The notes beneath the pieces are model-generated. The model searched no databases. It was not told the origin of the DNA and worked only from the letters and a program-made list of their open reading frames with translations. Source: Mytilus trossulus (taxonomy: Eukaryota > Mollusca > Bivalvia > Mytilida > Mytilidae). From it: 64,000 nucleotides of DNA. This document shows positions 57,461 through 64,000 of the stretch, in pieces (the first letter of the stretch is position 1; each line of letters begins with the position of its first letter). A program made the translations under genes and the position numbers. The stretch covers positions 71,236,457 through 71,300,456 of the forward strand of contig NC_086374.1 in assembly GCF_036588685.1 (NCBI RefSeq), given 5' to 3'.

Positions 57461-58640
57461 GTCTCTTAAAGTGATACACCAAGTAGAAAACAATTGTATT
57501 AAATGCCTCCATTGAAATGGATCGATGGGTCAGGTTTAAGAACGATTTTTGTTGCGAAGCAAATCAATAGAATATTTCACTAGGTGAATGTTTCCATAAA
57601 AAATAGTCCAAATTATTATATAAAAAATGTGCATTTTCAAATAAATTTACAGTCAATACCAATATGAGTATGTCTTTAATTTCATTTCTAAAGAGTTGAA
57701 TTGAAAGAAAATAACCTGAGGGTCATATCTATGAGTGTCTACATGTTTTGTAATTTGTCACAAACTTATTGTTTAAAGTTTTAAATTATATGGCAATAAA
57801 AATTGGAATTATAATTTGAAATTTTAATATAAAGGCAGCTTCGCATAATTATAAGGTTGTTTTTCTATGGAAAAAAGAAATACATAATCATGTTGGCAAG
57901 TTTGAGTAATAACATTTTTTGTTCGTGATTGGTAAAGTTTTGTATCTATAATGTTTTACTACAAGCGATCATTACATATACTAGTATGTCATTTCCAAAA
58001 ACATTTATAAAATAAACTTACTTTTAGTTAAGGAATTTTGAAATCAGAACAGCATAAGGTTCAATGTATTGTAAGCCTTGGCACTAAGGAATTTTACACA
58101 AACGAGTGTGTACGAGAATAACGGGTAAATAAACAAAATATGTGTGGACATTTAACAGGGTCGATATTGGAAGATGTGTGTGTCGAATTTAATCACATAC
58201 AAAGATTAAATGACGTCAATTCAAAATGAGATTCTATTTACGGCTATTCATATATAGAATCAGAATAATATAATACAGAATAAAGGGGAAATCCCGTATT
58301 TACCCTTCATTCCTCTCTCTAACAAATTACGTGTGAAATAATCATAATACTTTAGAGGATTGGTTTTTTTTTATCATTTCTCATACTCATAAACTACGCA
58401 AAAATTTGAAAGAGAAAGTTTAATTAGTGAGTGTGTTGTATTATAATTATCTAAACATTATAAATATTATTAACTTTTCTCATTTCTAAACGCTGCACGT
58501 TAAGAACCGTTCTTAAACGTTGTCACAACTCTTTGGTGGGTCGGTAGATGTACCATGGCTTAGTGCAATGCTAAATTGATCTCTCTATCGAATGAACCAT
58601 CGTTATCCAGTAGTTTTCTTAAATTTCTCCGACCTTTATT
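57461..58640. other. no gene seen
   Basis: No supported feature. Confidence 0.45.
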
Positions 58641-58649
58641 CAAGACGTC

Positions 58650-59320
58650 CTCTATCACAGCACCTCTCTATTGTATTTATCTATAATGTGTTCTCGTCCT
58701 AAACATTCATCAAATATTTGTCACTGGACGTAAAGCTACTAACAATCAATCAACCAATTCTAAACGATAGTCCGAATGCTCTCCGTTGTTTCTTAAATCA
58801 GAAATTTTGTTTTTAAATAGTGCAAATGGTCTTATCAACAATAAAACTGCTAAACTTTACCAACTGGAACGTTCGAGCACCTCTCTTGTATTTATCTATA
58901 ATGTGTTTTCGTCCTTAACATTCATCAAATATATTTGTCACTGGACGTAAAGCTACCAACAATCAATCAACAAATTCTAAACGAAAGTCCGAATAATCTC
59001 CGTTGTTTCCTAAATCAGAAATTTTTGTTTTTAAATAGTGCAAATGGTCTTATCAACAATAAAACTGCTAAACTTTACTAACTGGAACGTTCGAGCACCT
59101 CTCTTGTATTTATCTATAATGTGTTTTCGTCCTAAACATTCATCAAATATATTTGTCACTGGACGTAAAGCTACCAACAATCAATCAACCAATTCTAAAC
59201 GAAAGTCCGAATGCTCTCCGTTGTTTCTTAAATCAGAAATTTTGAATTAAATAGTGCAAATGGTCTTATCAACAATAAAACTGCTAAACTTTACCAACTG
59301 CATGGAACGTTCGAAAGTCG
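58650..59320. repeat. Satellite array, three units of about 218 bp
   Basis: The marker TTGTATTTATCTATAATGTG occurs at about 58669, 58884 and 59104. Others are CACTGGACGTAAAGCTAC and CTTATCAACAATAAAACTGC. The units are over 90 percent alike by eye. Confidence 0.9.
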
Positions 59321-59329
59321 CTGGTCTTT

Positions 59330-60454
59330 TCATTTTGTAGTTTCAAAGATTAATGAAAACTATGCAGAAAAACGATGCATCTCATAATGCAATTATGAGT
59401 ACATCTGATGTCATCGGAAATAATCAAAATATTTGCATCATATTTCGGTCGTAAAAAACAATATAAAACGACATATCTTGGTCAAACCAGAAAATGCAGT
59501 TTGTATATTTATATGATAATGTACATGATCTACATTAACGCAAAACAAAATGTTAGTATAAAATGACCATTCCTTTGTAAAGAGAAGGTTACTCAGTGCG
59601 TGTACACCTGTACTGTGTTTGAACCTTATAAATTCAGTTCGTTAATAGCAAAATCTTGTTATTTAAAATAGTTTACCATCGTTTCAAAATATAACGGAAG
59701 TTAAGGAAACGGGCGATAAGTCCAGGAACATCGTCATTAAATATTTATCACATTTCTTAACTCGAACTTTCATGTTGGAAACCATTTAATTTTTAAACTG
59801 ATAAATCAAAAATTGTAATTAGTTGTTTAAGAAGTAAACAGTTTCCTAGAACAAGAATAAGAATGATGTCTCACGCAGCAGAAGATAATGCATTGTTCAA
59901 TGGCCGATCATTGAGGCGCGCAGCATTCTTCCAAACAATTACGTGAGTAAACATTTCCGATCCACGCCGGAAAATGTCGTAAATATATATTTAAAAGAGA
60001 CATTTTTATATCATGCTTTTCTAGGTAAACAGACAAAGAAACATCAACAAGAATTATAACTTCTGTCACGAAACCATGAATGACGCACACAACAATGCCT
60101 GATCATACGTAAACAACGGATCAGAAAGTATATGGAGAAAAGTTCAACTATAAAATCTGTACAGGAAAATAATTTTAAGTGTTTCGATATTGCGAAACAC
60201 AATTAATCTGAAAACTCCATTCCGCAGCCAACACACATTTATGTGAGTCATTGGAGCATAACGACTTTGAGCACCACATACAAGCTCAAAACAGAATGGC
60301 CACAAATGTTAGTATGACTCCGATATTACAATTGTTCACCCTTACTCCGTAATACTTGTTGCTAAATGGTGTTCTGCAGTAAATGCCGTTTTGTAGAGTT
60401 ATTTTGGCGATTCATATTGATGCACAATAAGATTTATGAAGATATCGTAGGAGT
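59330..60454. other. no gene seen
   Basis: No supported feature. Confidence 0.45.
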
Positions 60455-60650
60455 TCTAAAGAGACAACTTTCCATCCAAATCACAATTTGTAACAGAAAA
60501 AAACATTTCAAGTCAAAGTACGGTCCTCAACACAGATCCTTGGCTCACACCGAACAGCAAGCTGTAAAGGGCCTCAATAAAAACCAGTATAAAACCATTC
60601 TAACGGGAAAACCAACGGTCTTATCAATCTAAAAAAACGAGAACCGAGAA
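60455..60650 (+). repeat. Dispersed repeat R1 fragment
   Basis: The fragment carries GAGACAACTTTCCATCC, CGGTCCTCAACACAGATCC, CAGCAAGCTGTAAAGGGCC and TTCTAACGGGAAAACC. Confidence 0.7.
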
Positions 60651-61365
60651 ACACCTATGAACCACCTCAATAAACGACAAAGAGCATGTTAAAATGTAAA
60701 AACGTCGATTTAGTTATATATAAATGCCAACAGCTACTTTTATGTTCTTTCGTAATGAAGGCAGTAAAGAATAATAAAAGCGCCTCGAACGCATTCAATT
60801 AGTGCCATTATCTGTGGTTCTCTCATGCCTATTTCCCTGTTATGTAACTCTACTTTCGTATATAAAGATTTGATAAAAGTAAACCTGATTTCTGTGGAAA
60901 CAAACTCAACATAAAAATGTCAAAGACTTTTTGACGCCTGCAGGTACAAGTAACTCAGACTAATTATGTATAATTTCAATAAGGAGAAATATTGTCGTCA
61001 AACAATTTATGAAAAGAGCATCTGGACTGTGTTCGTCATTGCAGCAGATTGTGAGATTGGCGCAATTTAAACGAGAGTTCATGAGTTCAAGTCGTCTCCA
61101 GTCTAGACTGGTACCCAGTTGTTATTGAAATTCTTAACAATCCGAAGTCATACTGAGTATTTTACGCAGGGAACCTATCTTCAATCTGGCTAGACGGGTA
61201 TTAATTTTTGTACATATAGCACATTCAAAACTATACGGGTAACCGCTGGTCATTTGACAATTTTTATCATTCTTAAATTACTCGATATATATGTTTATTC
61301 CAAATTAAGGCATAGTGAATAGTTTACAGGGGCAACTAATCTAATTCAAAAATAAATTATATTTT
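60651..61365. other. no gene seen
   Basis: No supported feature. A tRNA B-box-like stretch near 61085 is listed among rejected items. Confidence 0.4.
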
Positions 61366-61369
61366 TATA

Positions 61370-62060
61370 AGACAAACATGTAACTCCAAGATAACAGAAG
61401 TCCAGACAACTTGAGTCATACACTTTACAATCTTTCCATACAACAATTTAAGTTGAGCTATTGCTTATAGTTTAAGAAAAACAGACCAAAACCCAAAAAC
61501 TTTACATCCGTGAAAATGAGGTCAAGGTCAAATAAAACCTGCGAGGCATGCACATCATTAAATAATTCCATACACCAAGTATAGTTGACCTATTGCATAC
61601 AGTATTGGAAAAATATACCAAATCTCAAAAACTAAACTTAACTACATATGTAACCACTGATCCATTGAACTGAGATCAACGTCAGACGACACATGCCAGT
61701 TGGACAAGTACACCTTACAATCCTTTCATACAGCAAATATACTAGACCTATTGCTTATAGTATTTAGATATGGACTTGACCATCAAAACTTTACCATGTT
61801 CTCCGATCCATGAAATTAGGTCGAGGTCAAGTGGAAACTGTCTGACGGGTATGTGGACCTTGCAAAGTACAGTGTACGCACACATATTTATCCTATTTCT
61901 CATAATTAAGATAGACAATCTTAATTCTTTGTTTCAAGTATTCACTGAACCATAAAAATGAGGTCAAGGAAAATGTAATTATGACAGACGGAAACTTCGA
62001 AACATAAGGCATCTACATGTATATACAAAGTATGAAATATCCAGGTCTTCCACCATCTAA
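61370..62060. repeat. Degenerate tandem satellite, about four units of about 170 bp
   Basis: Units share CACTTTACAATCTTTCCATA, ATTGCTTATAGT and AAAATGAGGTCAAGGTCAAA, at about 61420, 61555, 61705 and 61870. I recall this unit type from many bivalve introns. Confidence 0.65.
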
Positions 62061-62068
62061 AATATAAT

Positions 62069-62140
62069 ACTTTTAAGATGTTAACTAAAATCGCCGCCGC
62101 CGCCGCCATTTTTAAGATGTTAACTAAACCGCCGCCAGAT
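62069..62140. repeat. CCG run between two copies of a 21-bp direct repeat
   Basis: TTTTAAGATGTTAACTAAA occurs twice (about 62071 and 62110), each followed by a CCGCCGCC run. Confidence 0.85.
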
Positions 62141-62579
62141 TACTTTTTCTTTGTCAAGCTTTCTTCGACAAAAGTATAGAAATTGGACCTAATTTTACCA
62201 GCCCAACACTGCCAGGGCAAAATAAGCTGTGTGGGATGTCCAACGAAACAAAATCCGGTCGCAATAACAACGATATGTTGTAGGAGCCTATAGTGCCTTG
62301 TTTCTTCGTAAAAATAATAGTCATGAAACAGTAAATATTATTACGTTCGGAATTAACAAAATTTAATGATATTGACGAACTAGTCCACCAGTGTTCATTT
62401 TACTAATAAGCCGATCAAAGAGCGATAAGTCAAATCTTGATAAGCAAAATATCTGTACAAAAGTCGTTTTCAATTATTTAGAAACATCAAATAAACTTTC
62501 ACAGATAAAAGGTGTTTTGCAAACAACATGAAATATAAAAAAATATTTGTTTAAGTCTTTTAAAATGTTTGTCATCAGG

Positions 62580-62718
62580 CCTTGCAGTCATAAAACTTTC
62601 GAGCACGATTTTTGTACTCAGACTCAAGAATCAACCAATCAAATTACTGGATTTTATGTTTCGAGCACTTATTTTGTACTCCGAGTACTGAGTAAAGTTT
62701 TATGACCGAGAGCCAAGG
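62580..62718. repeat. Short inverted repeat, GTCATAAAACTTT ends
   Basis: GTCATAAAACTTTCGAGCAC on the left is matched inverted by AAGTTTTATGACCGAGAG on the right, with GAGCACTTATTTTGTACTC inside. It is a small MITE-like hairpin. Confidence 0.6.
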
Positions 62719-63469
62719 TGTTAAAAATACATGGCGCCAAACCCTTTTCCTGAACTTTTTCATATTTTATTTTTCTTGACCAGCAAATTTTATCTCGTCT
62801 ATACCGTTATCATATTCATAACATAACGCGAAAATAAAGTCTTAATGGCGTTAAATGCACAAAACTTCATTTAAAACATACAAATACGGACATGCACCAA
62901 TCGAAAAAAGACAAAGAATATGGGAAAACTCTTTAATATACACTCCAGCAGTAATATGGTAAAATCGTATTATAGAGAGGAAGAACGCATAAATAAGTTT
63001 TTGATATACAATCTTCTGCGAGCTTGAAAAAAAATAATTTCAAAATCCCGCAAAAAATATTTTCCGACACACACAGTGCATGTAACGTTTATATCTTGTT
63101 TCTGTCATTGGTACACAGGTTTGTATGTAATCAGGTGTTGGTGTTGACACCGCCTTGTTTGTCATTCATTTCCTTCTGATATGAACCAACACATCACACA
63201 ACGACATGTTCGCTAACAAGACAACAATTCAAGCATTGATTTCGTAAACCATTGAAAGATCGTCATTTATTCAGATTGAGAAGCTTAAATGATATCCAAA
63301 AGAATAATAGGCGCTAGAGACATCTCTCCTCCTTGTTATTTTTTTAATTTCGGTTGTTATGTTTTATGAACTCAACGTGGAAAATAATAATAATAATAAA
63401 ATTGACAGCACGAAACTACGGAAGCGTATTAGGGACATTTAAAAAATAAATTTGGCAGTGAAATTTTAT

Positions 63470-63706
63470 TTCAAAGTCGAAATTTTGACATTTCAAATCT
63501 CAAAATTTCGACTTTAACTCGAAATTTTAACTTTTCTTATCTTGAAATTTTGACCTTCTAAAATCTTGAAATTTCGACTTTTTTTTAACTCGAAATTTCG
63601 ACTTCTTTTAAAATCAAAATTTCGACTTTTTCTAAACTCGAAATTTCGACTTCTTTTAAACCCAAAATTTCGACTTTTTTAAAACTTAAAATTTCGACTT
63701 TTCCTC
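63470..63706. repeat. Palindromic minisatellite, about eight units of 28-33 bp
   Basis: The core TCGAAATTTCGAC is self-complementary over TCGAAATTTCGA. It alternates with T-rich spacers (TTTTTTTAACTC, TTCTTTTAAAAT), and the units degrade toward the left. Confidence 0.85.
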
Positions 63707-64000
63707 AGTATTTATACGTTTGCGATTACCACATTCAAAGTCATTTATATCAGCGAGGCGGAGAGCCATTTACATCATAAACTTCATAAGCATATTTTAA
63801 TAAACTAAACCATTTTAAAGAGATTATTTTAGATAGAAAATCTTGTTCTTGCCAAAGAATAAACAAAATATGTTTCAGGTTCAAATACATATTTCAAGTC
63901 TGGACTTCAGATATGTGTACCAAGACAACCCCGCTATTCCGACACACCTATATTACGACATTCTTTTACTCAACAGTCTAATATATAAAGACAAGGGTTA
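63707..64000. other. no gene seen
   Basis: No supported feature. Confidence 0.45.

Noticed and set aside
61033..61115. Possible tRNA or tRNA-derived SINE (GAGAGTTCATGAGTTCAAGTC)
   Set aside because: A B-box-like stretch is present, but no A-box at the right distance and no cloverleaf could be drawn.
1..64000. CRISPR arrays, bacterial operons, rRNA genes
   Set aside because: The repeats have no uniform unique spacers, genes have introns and poly(A) signals, and no rRNA-like block was seen.

Overview
The window reads as nuclear DNA of a bivalve mollusc, most likely a mussel (Mytilus or a relative). It is AT-rich with sparse spliced genes and many short inverted-repeat elements. It carries dispersed repeats I recognise from mussel sequence, a RING-less B-box (TRIM-like) gene cluster and a multidomain STAND/ankyrin gene. 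No bacterial-type gene, operon, CRISPR array, rRNA or convincing tRNA was seen.

Left part (0.7-5 kb): a decayed element with palindromic end repeats encloses the relic of an integrase-like protein. It is followed by the 3' end of a retroelement. From 5.2 to 29.6 kb lies a cluster of minus-strand paralogues with two B-boxes, a coiled coil and a C-terminal propeller. One is intact (5.2-6.9 kb). One is split by a 163-bp insertion that looks like a solo LTR (13.0-14.9 kb). One is a pseudogene (22.6-24.2 kb), and short relics lie near 12.7 and 29.5 kb. Each of the three main copies appears to have kept an upstream 5'-UTR exon with a matching splice donor. Between them lie a pearl/Helitron-like satellite element, a broken Penelope-like element, two copies of a TTAA-flanked MITE and dispersed repeats.

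Middle (25-38 kb): I found no confident gene here. The region holds MITEs, a 1.1-kb TA-flanked inverted-repeat element, hairpin-ended elements and satellites.

Centre (38.7-45.6 kb): a nest of transposons. A minus-strand retroelement tail was split by a 2.1-kb inverted-repeat element carrying a two-exon lysine-rich gene. It was split again by a 3.65-kb foldback-like element whose two arms are inverted minisatellite arrays and whose core holds a LINE fragment. The broken ends of the retroelement tail can be matched across both insertions.

Right part (47-52.2 kb): a four-exon minus-strand gene encodes two CARD-like domains, a coiled coil, a STAND NTPase and 13 ankyrin repeats. All its mapped introns are phase 1, and the layout is that of an NLR-like innate-immune receptor. 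The rest (52.2-64 kb) has no recognisable gene. It holds a perfect 112-bp tandem duplication, a long inverted repeat, a GC-rich 1.03-kb inverted-repeat element with a 5-bp target duplication, satellites and a palindromic minisatellite near the end. The B-box proteins and the CARD-STAND-ANK protein both belong to families linked to innate immunity. Nothing in the sequence shows that they act together.
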